From contig JADGIF010000001.1 of NCBI GenBank assembly GCA_018985225.1, positions 31,617 through 95,616 on the forward strand: a stretch of DNA of 64,000 nucleotides. Reading direction: 5' to 3'. This stretch comes from Amoeboradix gromovi. Its lineage: Eukaryota; Sanchytriomycota; Sanchytriomycetes; Sanchytriales; Sanchytriaceae. Below the pieces are notes generated by a model that was not told the DNA's origin, did no database searches, and worked only from the letters and a program-made list of their open reading frames with translations. The translations under genes were made by a program, and so were the position numbers. This document shows positions 56,220 through 64,000 of the stretch, one piece after another (the stretch's first letter is position 1; every line of letters starts with the position of its first letter).

Positions 56220-57281
56220 ATGAGTCAAGAAAGTGAAGCTATGAAATGTCTTACCCTAGCTAAAAGAAAATATGTCCAAAATGATGTAGAAGGTGCTATA
56301 AGACTAGCTAAAAAAGCTAAAAGAATGGATTCCAGCTTGGAAATTGACAACCTAATAAATGCGTGGTCCAAAGAAATCCCTGTAGAGATTGAATTGACTA
56401 AAAAGCAAGAAGAACTACTAAACCGAATTTTGAATACTGACCCTGCGAAATTTTATGATATCTTAGAGCTGGAAAAGAGTTGTACCGAAGTTGAAATTAA
56501 AAAGTCTTATCGTAAGCTAGCTCTGCATTTGCATCCAGACAAATGTCCCCATCCTAAAGCGAAAGATGCTTTTCTAATCGTTTCAAAAGCTTTTGACGTA
56601 CTTTGCGACCCAGATAAAAAGAGAATGTTCGACATGAATGGTTTAGACCCAGATGATAGGAGTTCACAGTCTTCTAGATATCAGAGGTCTCAGAACATGA
56701 GAGATACTTTTAATATGGATGACATTCTAGCAGAACAGATATTTGCGCAGTTTTTTGGTATGCAAAGTGGATTTCAGCAATTTCATAATGTTCCTCGAAG
56801 AAGACATCAGACTTTTCATTACTCCAATCCTCCGAATAGAAATAGAGCAAGGGAGAATGATGATGGATCGATACTTAGGATGTTAATCCAATGCGCACCA
56901 CTAATTTTATTTATTGCACTGAGTGTCCTACCAAGCCTGATGAAGGTCTCTAATCCGCATGTTTCCTTGAATCCGGTTATGGGGTTTAGCCAGTATACGA
57001 CTAGATTACGATTCAATTATTACGCCTCAGAACAGGACATTAATAGATTTGTACAGCAGGGTGGTGATATTGATAAATTTGAGAATGAGCTAGATAAGGA
57101 TATTGTAAATAAGTACAGGCAGAGATGTCTTCATGAAAGAGATTATAGATCGCAGCAAATATCAATGGCATCAAATACTTGGTTTGGGCTCAAAACTGCT
57201 GATGAAGCTGCCATTTCCAAAGCAAAAGATATTAAAATGCCGTCATGTACAGAACTGAATAAAAGAGGAATAAATTATTAA
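56220..57281 (+). CDS. ER-membrane J-domain protein (DNAJB12/B14 type)
   Basis: 353 aa. N-terminal repeat of the family (EAMKCLTLAKRKYVQNDVEG), J domain about 77-140 with HPD at 105-107 (LALHLHPDKCPHPKAKDAF), low-complexity linker, one membrane helix near 220-242 (MLIQCAPLILFIALSVLPSL) and the DUF1977 C-terminal domain (FEN-LDKDIVNKYRQRCLHE, Cys pair). DNAJB12/14 proteins recruit Hsc70 to the ER surface for ERAD and membrane penetration by cargo. Confidence 0.9.
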   Translation: MSQESEAMKCLTLAKRKYVQNDVEGAIRLAKKAKRMDSSLEIDNLINAWSKEIPVEIELTKKQEELLNRILNTDPAKFYDILELEKSCTEVEIKKSYRKLALHLHPDKCPHPKAKDAFLIVSKAFDVLCDPDKKRMFDMNGLDPDDRSSQSSRYQRSQNMRDTFNMDDILAEQIFAQFFGMQSGFQQFHNVPRRRHQTFHYSNPPNRNRARENDDGSILRMLIQCAPLILFIALSVLPSLMKVSNPHVSLNPVMGFSQYTTRLRFNYYASEQDINRFVQQGGDIDKFENELDKDIVNKYRQRCLHERDYRSQQISMASNTWFGLKTADEAAISKAKDIKMPSCTELNKRGINY

Positions 57282-58596
57282 TTGGTTTTATTAAAATATG
57301 CGATCTAGTGACAAGCTGTATAATCCTACAGATTCAATGAGAGAACGGCCTTTCCCTTTGGATGGTTGTTCTAATTGACTTATGGAATGGGTGCCCCTCA
57401 AGGATTAGGTTCTTTAAATCCACTTGTTTGTCGTAGGCTTTTCTTCGGTATACCAATAAATTTACAACTAGCTTTGTTTTAGATGTACTCATATTGGTAG
57501 GGTATCACAAGCAAGCTTCATTATAAATAACACCAAACTTAACCATTCCAAGTACTTCAGCCATGATTACCTGAAAGTCAAATGTTCAAAGTAATGAAAA
57601 ACTAGATCATTGACAAAACGATACAGCTTTCAAAAGATTCGAGTCCGCATGTGAGCTCTTATTATTGTTCTTCATCAAAGACTTCAAGAAAAATTAAGCA
57701 TAATCAAACAAAGGTTCTCAATGCATACTGATATCAGCAAGCCTAATTTGGTAGAAGTATATGCGATTATAGTATTCTTGGTTACTAGAAAGGCTGATTT
57801 GATGTGGGTTATTACTCAACAAAAGACTGATACTGAATCGCCGATTGGTTGACTAGATCATGGCTGCCCTCAGTAAAGTTGCTTTTATAAAGCCAGTAAA
57901 CGATAGGTATAGAAATTTTGCTCTGGGTAAGGTATTAGTGACAAATATGAAATACAATGAGAGATAAAAGGAACACAACATGTCGAGAAAGTGAATGAAT
58001 GTAATTAAGTGATTGCTATGGTGATGCAAGCTATTAGTGCGACAGATAGGGCCATTGTCTCACCTTGGATAAGTAACTTGTGTATGTACTTGGTATATGG
58101 ATGTTATTTTTACTTATCTCTGACTTCTGAACATCCAAAAACTGCTATGAGCATGGTGACATATTTAGATCATTCATCGATCTTTTAGAGGTTCAAGGTT
58201 GCGCCAGTCTATCCACTGCAATGTAGTTGTGGGTCAAGATGTGAATGCAAGTTATAAAAATCTTCAACTAACAGAAGTTCTGGCAAGATAGCGGTGTTTG
58301 GCCTGAATGGCAAGGAAGTATCAGTAAGGAGAGTTCCGTAGTGCTTTATGTAATGGAAGATAGAATATCTTAGAAAATGAGATCTGCTATTTTTAGACAT
58401 GTTTTCAAATTTGTTTGGTTATTGTTAAGTGTCCCATATTAAGTAACAGGGTCGCAATCAACAATTCCGAGTATTTGACATCTAAGATGTTTTCCATTAT
58501 GAAAAAGTTAAATATTCTGTGTAAACACCAATTCTTTGTGTCACTTTTGTGCTCAAAGGTTAATTGTGTAATCCATTTGGGTACCTAATTATAGGG
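57282..58596. other. Gene-poor gap, 1.3 kb
   Basis: The largest gap in the window. Stops in all frames; the best frame (63 codons on the minus strand at 58209-58400) has no recognisable feature. No tRNA, rRNA or copies of the two transposon families were found. It presumably contains the promoter of the transporter gene; a non-coding RNA or decayed gene cannot be excluded. Confidence 0.35.
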
Positions 58597-59805
58597 ATGA
58601 AACCGGTATTAAATTCAGACAATAAATCGGGGATTGTAAATGCTATATTTCTTATGACTAAAGCATTTATAGGTACCGGTGTATTGTTTTTGTGCAAGGC
58701 TTTTGCTAATGGTGGACTACTTGGAAGTTTAATGTTATTGTTAGTGATTGCAATATTTAGCATGATTGGAATGTGGTTTTTATTTAAATCATCATTAGGG
58801 ACACCCGGGACTTATCAAGATATTGCGGGAGCACTTTATGGCAAATCATTCAAAACACTAGTAATGGCATCGTTGGTAATGTGCCAATCGGGATTTATTA
58901 TGGTCTACTTTTTGTTCGTAGCATCAAATGTGCAGGATCTTGTTTCTACCCTAAGCAACTGCAAATACGAAATCGATAATAAGCCAGTTTTAATTACAAT
59001 GCAGTTAATTATATACATACCTTTAGTGTTGATACGAAGGATTCAAAGTTTAACAAAATTTGCAGTTTTAGCGAACATTCTTATGCTAGTAGGTGTTGTG
59101 TTTGTTATATACAGCTCTTTAGTGAAACTCGTTACAGAACCAGTGAACATCAAATTGTTTAATAACTTGTCTGACACTTCCTTATTTCTTGGTACAGCTA
59201 TTTTTACTTTCGAAGGGTTTGGATTGGTTATTCCTATTTCGCAATCTATGAAGGACCCTCGCCAATTTAATGGTGTATTAATCTCCACAATTGCTCTTGT
59301 ATCCGCGTTGTATTTAACTATAGGAGCCATAGGTTACTCCGCCTATGGTGTAGATACACAAACTAATATATTGTTAAATATGCCTAATAACATTCCTCTA
59401 AAGATTGTGCAATTTTGTTACGTTATCGCTGTCATGCTGAGTTTTCCGCTACAGTTATTTCCCGCGATTGAGATTCTGGAAATGCCGTTCTTTTCTGATA
59501 AACCTAATGAAACATATCGCAGCGTATATCGTGCTGCTATAACTGCAGTGGCGGCTTTAGGTGCATACTTAGGTGCCAATTCGCTTGATGTATTTACTTC
59601 TTTTATCGGTGCATTTTGCGGAATGCCAGTAGGTTTTATATATCCACCGATGTTGTATCTTCGAAGCTGTGCTAGAACTAGGCTTGAAAAGACTTTTTGT
59701 TGCCTTTATATTGTTTTTGGTATTTTGGCAACAATATTTGCATCTTCGATGGCATTCCACAAGTTAATTTATGCCGAAGAAGAATTTCAACTAAGCCACT
59801 GTTGA
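58597..59805 (+). CDS. Vacuolar amino-acid transporter (AVT3/AVT4, SLC36-like)
   Basis: 402 aa, about eleven membrane segments. N-terminal SGIVNAIFLMTKAFIGTGVL is the amino-acid/auxin permease family start (family: --T----K-F-GTG-L-LP-AF). Also GTYQDIAGALYGK, GTAIFTFEGFGLVIPISQSM (family FAFEGIG-VLPI---MK) and YSAYGVDTQTNILLNMP. These export amino acids from vacuoles. It converges on the lipase gene, 13 bp between stops. Confidence 0.9.
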   Translation: MKPVLNSDNKSGIVNAIFLMTKAFIGTGVLFLCKAFANGGLLGSLMLLLVIAIFSMIGMWFLFKSSLGTPGTYQDIAGALYGKSFKTLVMASLVMCQSGFIMVYFLFVASNVQDLVSTLSNCKYEIDNKPVLITMQLIIYIPLVLIRRIQSLTKFAVLANILMLVGVVFVIYSSLVKLVTEPVNIKLFNNLSDTSLFLGTAIFTFEGFGLVIPISQSMKDPRQFNGVLISTIALVSALYLTIGAIGYSAYGVDTQTNILLNMPNNIPLKIVQFCYVIAVMLSFPLQLFPAIEILEMPFFSDKPNETYRSVYRAAITAVAALGAYLGANSLDVFTSFIGAFCGMPVGFIYPPMLYLRSCARTRLEKTFCCLYIVFGILATIFASSMAFHKLIYAEEEFQLSHC

Positions 59806-59808
59806 CTA

Positions 59809-59814
59809 AATAAA
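59809..59814 (+). terminator. AATAAA poly(A) signal of the AVT gene
   Basis: 3 bp after the stop. The opposite-strand AATAAA for the convergent lipase gene is at 59818-59823, so the two 3' ends interleave. Confidence 0.5.
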
Positions 59815-59818
59815 TTAT

Positions 59819-61567
59819 TTATTCATCTAAACATTCTAATGCCCAGTCTGCTATAATTTTTGTTCCTTCAATTGATTTTGGTAAAAATGATTTGAAAAGT
59901 AAAAAGCCATGGCTCCTACATTAACTAGTAATTTACCATCCTGGAATAACTGTTAGCTGTGCTGCATTGTGATCTTTTTGGGCTCTTCTTAGTTTGGCAC
60001 ACATTAATATCGAGTCGTCCAACAATGGATCTCGATCTCCAACTAAAATACTGACTTTTGGAAACTTGGCTAGAACGACATCCGGTGCTAATAACGGTGA
60101 GAGTACAAAGTTTGTGTTTATTTGAGGGTCCATTGGAGAGTTCTTAAGATAGAGCAGAACAAGCGCCCTCATTAATTCCGCAGGTAATATTTTATCTTGA
60201 AAAAAGCATATTCTAGATGTCAACGCTATATGCCCGCCATCCTTGTTCTGCAAATAATCAAATGTAGCAGGAGAATTGTGATTAATGTCTACGTCATAAC
60301 TTCGCATTAATATCCGCTCATCTTCTATGTCATTTCTATTTCCAAATTCGGACCAAACAGTGGGGTCCTTGTACAAATCTCTGTTTTGATAATCAATGAC
60401 CTTTTTAGTGAGATCAAAAAATGATTTGTTGCCTCGAATTGGAGCATGTTCAACTTGTGTAGATTGTTCCATTGCCAGTAAACTTTTTACTCTACGATGC
60501 TCACCAGTGTTAGTATCCAAAAATGAATTAACCTTTGTAAGCTCCTTTGTATTTAGCAATTCCATTTGCCCAGGCTCCAACCAGCACTTGAGATCTAAGT
60601 TAAGACAAGGGTACATCATAATACAATGATGAGGTAGTTTATACTCCTGCAGTATAAGCTTGATAATTAAGCCTGACGCCATGTTTCCACCGGCAGAATC
60701 GCCCAACAAAATAACTCGACGATGTTTGTTAATCGAATTCATACCAATAAATGTTCCATTTGTACTTACGAATTGTTTATAAAAACCTATACACTCTTCC
60801 AGCGCGTATGGAAATGGGTATTTTGGAGATTTCAGATAATCTAAAGCAATCACAGGCACATTTGTAAATTTAACTAAATCGTAAATCATCTGTATATGAC
60901 TCGTAGGGTCGGTCGCTAGCCAGCCGCCCCCTGGAATAAAAAAAATAATGTCTTTGTGGTCCATAAAATCACTTTTCGAACCGTTGAAATAAATATGAGT
61001 AATGGTACGGGTTGTAGCAATATCTTTTGGGTTGTATCCCCACTCTTCAGGATCCCTAAGTACATTCTTAACTTCTTTGTATCCTATAGTGGGTAAACTT
61101 AGTCTAATAGCAGCAGCAAAAATCATGTTTTTTTGTTTTTCCCAGCTAATTTTTAGCATGTTTACCGTGGGTTGAGCTCTAAACTTTGCACACTTAGCAG
61201 TAGCAGTCTCATAAGCTATCAGGTAGTACCCTGTAGCCACTACACTGGCCATATCACGGACCCATTTTACAGGAATTTTGGCGCAAGACCAGAAGCCAGC
61301 ATCCATTGCCTGGGTTATCCAGGTTGCTCTGTAATAATCTCGGGCATATCCTACTCTATTTTCTGGAGGATCGATGCCTAAAATCAAAGGCAAGTTACGT
61401 ATGCATCGATATATCAGGAATATAGCTATCAAAAAGTTAGATAAGCCGTTACTAGAATTTTTCTGAAAAAAAGGTTTGACTGTCTTGTAATAAACATAAA
61501 CGGCCGGAAGTATAAACTGAATCCGTTTATAAGATCTAGATGGTCGTCCGATTAATAAATCCAGCAT
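59819..61567 (-). CDS. Hormone-sensitive-lipase-like alpha/beta hydrolase
   Basis: 575 aa after splicing. N-terminal hydrophobic helix region (FLIAIFLIYRCIRNLPLIL), then the HSL domain: IIFFIPGGGWLATDP with the oxyanion GGG at 213-215, ILLGDSAGGNMASGL with Ser291, LVGDRDPLLDDS with Asp513, and His546 in WSHGF. The His codon lies downstream of the 21-nt intron, so splicing is required for a catalytic triad. The family hydrolyses acylglycerols or sterol esters, usually at the ER or lipid droplets. The AATAAA includes the stop. Confidence 0.88.
59916..59936 (-). other. 21-nt spliceosomal intron in the lipase gene
   Basis: Starts GTAAATTACTAG and ends TTAATGTAG on the minus strand, phase 2 (TG / G). 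Length is a multiple of three, but the first bases create TAA in frame. Splicing adds SHGFLLFKSFLP and the catalytic His. Confidence 0.92.
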
Positions 61568-61668
61568 TTTGATGAAACTGGGGAATTCACAACAATCAAA
61601 ATAATTTAAATTTAATTCTATTGCAGTAATTATTATACAAAAGGCTACTCATGGTCTATAAATTAACT

Positions 61669-62253
61669 TTACATGAATTTACTAAGAACAATAGCGACTG
61701 CCAAGAGCAGACAGCCAATCAATACATAATCTAAGATGCTGGATTCCAACTTTTTCTCTTTAATTAGGTCAACTTCTGTTTCTCCATTTTCTGATATTTC
61801 CAGTGAAGGGAGTAACTTAGAATTGGCCACTGCGCACATTGAACAGGTCCAGGTTCTAGACAATTGGGTCATTCTTTTACGTTCTGGTTCATTAACCTGT
61901 ATATAACCAATAGCACCCGGTGTTTCTTGGTTCATGAATACAGAAATTGCTAGCAGTGCAGTCCTGAGTGACCAGCTTGGATTCCATGTTTCCTGATGAA
62001 AATCTGAAATTGACAAACATATCTTGGTATCTATAGCAAACCTTCCAGATGGAGTCAAGAAATAAATAGAAGGCGGTTTCAGTGGATATTCCGCAGGAAT
62101 AAGTAATCTGCCGTGATATAATCCATTTTCATAAACTGATTCTGAAGGACCTTGAATTGTAAAATGAACATCGTTCATGTCATCTAGAATGTTTATATGG
62201 ATGCTTGGGTCATTTTGAAGTTCCATGATCTCTTTTTGTAATCTTCTGTTCAT
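61669..62253 (-). CDS. UBC6: Tail-anchored ubiquitin-conjugating enzyme (UBC6/UBE2J type)
   Basis: 194 aa. UBC fold with the UBE2J/Ubc6 active-site region GRFAIDTKICLSISDFHQET followed by WNPSWSLRTALLAI; the catalytic Cys is in KICLSIS and the usual HPN is absent, as in this subfamily. YHGRLLIPAEYPLKPPSIYF is typical. A single C-terminal helix (LDYVLIGCLLLAVAIVLSKF) anchors it in the ER for ERAD. The ATG at 62253 is used; the frame continues upstream into transposon remnant copy 3. Confidence 0.92.
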   Translation of the reverse strand: MNRRLQKEIMELQNDPSIHINILDDMNDVHFTIQGPSESVYENGLYHGRLLIPAEYPLKPPSIYFLTPSGRFAIDTKICLSISDFHQETWNPSWSLRTALLAISVFMNQETPGAIGYIQVNEPERKRMTQLSRTWTCSMCAVANSKLLPSLEISENGETEVDLIKEKKLESSILDYVLIGCLLLAVAIVLSKFM

Positions 62254-62283
62254 ACTTTGACCTCCTATATTTCGAAAATAAAT

Positions 62284-62927
62284 GAGACTCATTCTGAAAA
62301 AATGTCCTAATTTCCAAATAGGTGGAACGCCTAGAAACCACACTAGGTTACCCATTATCATTAATTCATCATACCCAACACAACAAAGAAACAAAAAGAG
62401 CAAAAAAGACGATAATGACGTACTAGGATAAACAAAGACAACAATTCAAAATCACCACATCCAAATCATATTAAACTACAATTAAGAGAATACGCGCAAG
62501 TATATCGTCACATTCCTGCACAATCTTTCTATCTATCAAGTGGTATCTGGAAACAAAAAACATCTCAGGATATCCAAATTACCAAGGCTTCTAAAATAAT
62601 GTTCAAAAACATTTCTTACATGACTTTCAACCCAGACACACTGAAATGAAATCATAATGAAATCGAGAAAAGAAATATCGAATGGAAGAAAAAGGCGCTA
62701 TGTAGTGGTATGCTGGGGTGGTGGACATTTAGACAGAATGTGAAAATGGTTATCGTTTGAGATATTGCAACACATGCTCAAGTGCTACTGAGCCAAGCTA
62801 TTTTGAAAAAGATACTGCCAATGCATTTTCATGTTGAGAAAAGGCTTAATGGCATATTATGCGACTGAGACATCTTTCCAGGAGGTGCTCCGACTTAGAG
62901 CTGGGGACATTTTCTGAAATTGGTCCC
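62284..62927. mobile_element. DNA transposon remnant, family 2, copy 3
   Basis: 644 bp, the longest copy. Left end GAGACTCATTCTGAAAAAAT, right end (reverse complement) GGGACCAATTTCAGAAAATG. An internal relic near 62735-62840 shows NGYRLRYCNTCSSATEPSYF. Flanks ATAAAT and AAATAT are only similar, so no clear target duplication. It fills nearly the whole space between the divergent UBC6 and TyrRS genes. Confidence 0.78.
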
Positions 62928-62931
62928 AAAT

Positions 62932-64000
62932 ATGATTCTCACACAACTGAAGAAAAGGCTACTATTGAAAGGCACTACTGCACAGACACCGACCACTTAC
63001 AAGATATTAGAGAACCATTTGTCTACGCCTAGGGTATTTTATTTGGGAATAGATCCAACTGCAGAATTCCTTCACTTGGGACATTTCATGCAATTGATTG
63101 CAGCAAAATGGATGATGTCTGACGGACATCGTGGTATCGTACTGTTAGGAGAATTTACTGCTTCAATTGGGGATCCCTCTGGCAGATCAAATGAAAGAGA
63201 ATCAATTTCGCATTCTGTGATTGTTCAAAACACTAATAAATTAGAGTCCATCATTAAGACGATAGATGATAATACTAAAGATATTATGCACATAAATTCT
63301 AGTTTCAATATTCTTAGAAACTCTTGGAACCACATGCCAATAATTGAATTCTTCAGTTTAGGAAAAGAATTTAGCTTGAGTTCAATGTTGAGTAGAGACT
63401 GCATAAAATCTAGACTGAGCAAAGGCATTAGCTACACAGAATTCAGCTACATGTTGTTTCAAGCAAATGACTTTTTACATCTTAACAAAAACCATAATTG
63501 TACGATACAACTAGGAGGATCGGACCAGCTGGGCAATATGATAAGTGGAATTAATTTGATACATGGAAAAGAAAGCTGTAATCATCCTAATTTTGGAATC
63601 ACAATGAACCTTTTAACTGATGAGAAACAACAAAAAATTGGCAAATCGTTGATTCAGGCCAAAAAACGAGGGAAAGCTGTAATTTCTGATGATTACAACG
63701 ATGCCGTATATTTGTACAACTATTTGCAGAATATTAAAGATTGCATCGCGTCAGAAATGATTTTAAAACTATCAGATTTAGACGAATGCAAAACAAAAAA
63801 AGAGTTGGCGGATTTTGTAATAGACTGCTGCTGGAAGAAAATGCCTCAAAGACCATCAACGCTCATTAAGCGTTTATTGAATCTTTTATACTACCCAGAA
63901 AGCTCTAGTCATTCAGAGGCGGACCAACTATTCGAAAGCAGCTCATTACTTTCTAGCTTTGTTGTTGAGGTAGATGATTGCAAAGTCTCAAATATAAATT
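62932..64000 (+). CDS. Mitochondrial tyrosyl-tRNA synthetase (3' end outside window)
   Basis: 356 codons open to the window edge. Class I features: FYLGIDPTAEFLHLGHF with HLGH at 48-51, LLGEFTASIGDPSGRSNERE, the tyrosine pocket IQLGGSDQLGNMISG (GGSDQ at 195-199) and KIGKS (235-239) as the KMSKS loop. The bacterial-type sequence points to the organellar enzyme. N-terminal MILTQLKKRLLLKGTT is a plausible presequence. The ATG is 4 bp after the transposon remnant. Confidence 0.93.
   Translation, partial: MILTQLKKRLLLKGTTAQTPTTYKILENHLSTPRVFYLGIDPTAEFLHLGHFMQLIAAKWMMSDGHRGIVLLGEFTASIGDPSGRSNERESISHSVIVQNTNKLESIIKTIDDNTKDIMHINSSFNILRNSWNHMPIIEFFSLGKEFSLSSMLSRDCIKSRLSKGISYTEFSYMLFQANDFLHLNKNHNCTIQLGGSDQLGNMISGINLIHGKESCNHPNFGITMNLLTDEKQQKIGKSLIQAKKRGKAVISDDYNDAVYLYNYLQNIKDCIASEMILKLSDLDECKTKKELADFVIDCCWKKMPQRPSTLIKRLLNLLYYPESSSHSEADQLFESSSLLSSFVVEVDDCKVSNIN

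Noticed and set aside
57301-58560. Hidden multi-exon gene with short introns in the 1.3 kb gap
   Set aside because: I scanned for the local intron pattern linking open stretches and found no consistent chain of frames.
632-59936. The nine frame breaks as sequencing errors or pseudogenes
   Set aside because: Each break needs removal of 19-22 nt, always with GTA...TAG/CAG ends and the same internal box; random errors would be 1-2 nt and carry no motif.
62254-62403. N-terminal extension of the UBC6 E2 gene
   Set aside because: It reads into family 2 copy 3 and is absent from E2 enzymes; the conserved domain starts right after the ATG at 62253.
1175-63428. Many antisense and shifted ORFs of 60-130 codons across the window
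   Set aside because: They lie inside well-supported genes on the other strand or frame, start at non-ATG codons or show low-complexity composition, and resemble no family.
1-64000. CRISPR arrays, rRNA genes, LTR retroelements, bacterial operons
   Set aside because: No regularly spaced repeats, no rRNA-like sequence, no long terminal repeats with reverse transcriptase, and the genes are eukaryotic; the ATGA overlap at 44357-44360 is compaction, not evidence of bacterial DNA.

Overview
This 64 kb window looks like nuclear DNA of an early-diverging, flagellated (zoosporic) fungus. It is AT-rich and very gene-dense, with about 58 protein-coding loci and one tRNA gene. Fungal hallmarks are a Spa2-type polarisome scaffold, a Kch1-type potassium channel, an Stb6-like protein, an EF-hand MscS channel and a Met2-type homoserine O-acetyltransferase. 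Flagellum or basal-body genes are CFAP20, a TTLL9-type tubulin ligase and a CEP95-like protein. The respiratory and mitochondrial set (SDHD, COQ9, MZM1, NUBPL, holocytochrome c synthase, a YqeH-type GTPase, mitochondrial TyrRS) and the peroxisomal pair PEX10/PEX11 show a complete aerobic cell, not a reduced microsporidian. The placement is inference from gene content; no marker gene was compared. The standard genetic code fits throughout.

The main result is a set of ultra-short spliceosomal introns. Nine genes are each broken by one intron of 19 to 22 nt (five of 19, two of 20, one of 21, one of 22). Removing it restores the reading frame and, in most cases, a well-known conserved protein motif. 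All begin GTA; eight end TAG and one CAG. All carry an internal (C/T)T(A/T)AT box ending 4 nt before the splice site, which looks like a branch point fused to the acceptor.

Layout: 1-9.3 kb, MscS channel, CWF19-like, Sel1, COQ9, MET2, dolichol kinase, Alba-like, ubiquitin-like membrane protein, POT1, SDHD and EAF. 9.4-20 kb, KCH1, an unknown Cys-containing gene, STB6-like, CEP95-like, tail-anchored protein, prefoldin 3, MZM1 and UBA4, with three transposon remnants. 20-37 kb, cyclin, SPA2, p23-like, RBBP4/MSI1, TBCK-like, CFAP20, HOP2, CSE1, SRP19, TTLL9, LCB2, MED20-like and ZW10-like. 37-49 kb, RRM protein, PEX11, PEX10, a giant Tmc-like membrane protein, SNX3, NUBPL, TTC36, SPOUT1, HCCS and HEL2/ZNF598. 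49-64 kb, PIG-X-like, ribulose-phosphate epimerase, RAD1, tRNA-Arg, DENR, mitochondrial GTPase, proteasome alpha5, DNAJB12-like, AVT transporter, hormone-sensitive-lipase-like enzyme, UBC6-type E2 and mitochondrial TyrRS (cut by the window end).

Compaction is extreme. Divergent genes share promoters of 17-40 bp, one divergent pair has overlapping start codons, convergent genes overlap, and AATAAA poly(A) signals repeatedly contain the stop codon or touch the next start codon. Five copies of two related DNA-transposon remnant families sit 4-34 bp upstream of host start codons, so they are probably parts of the promoters or 5' leaders of those genes. A near-identical inverted duplication (38404-38689 and 53114-53423) carries two micro-ORFs whose central segments have been swapped.
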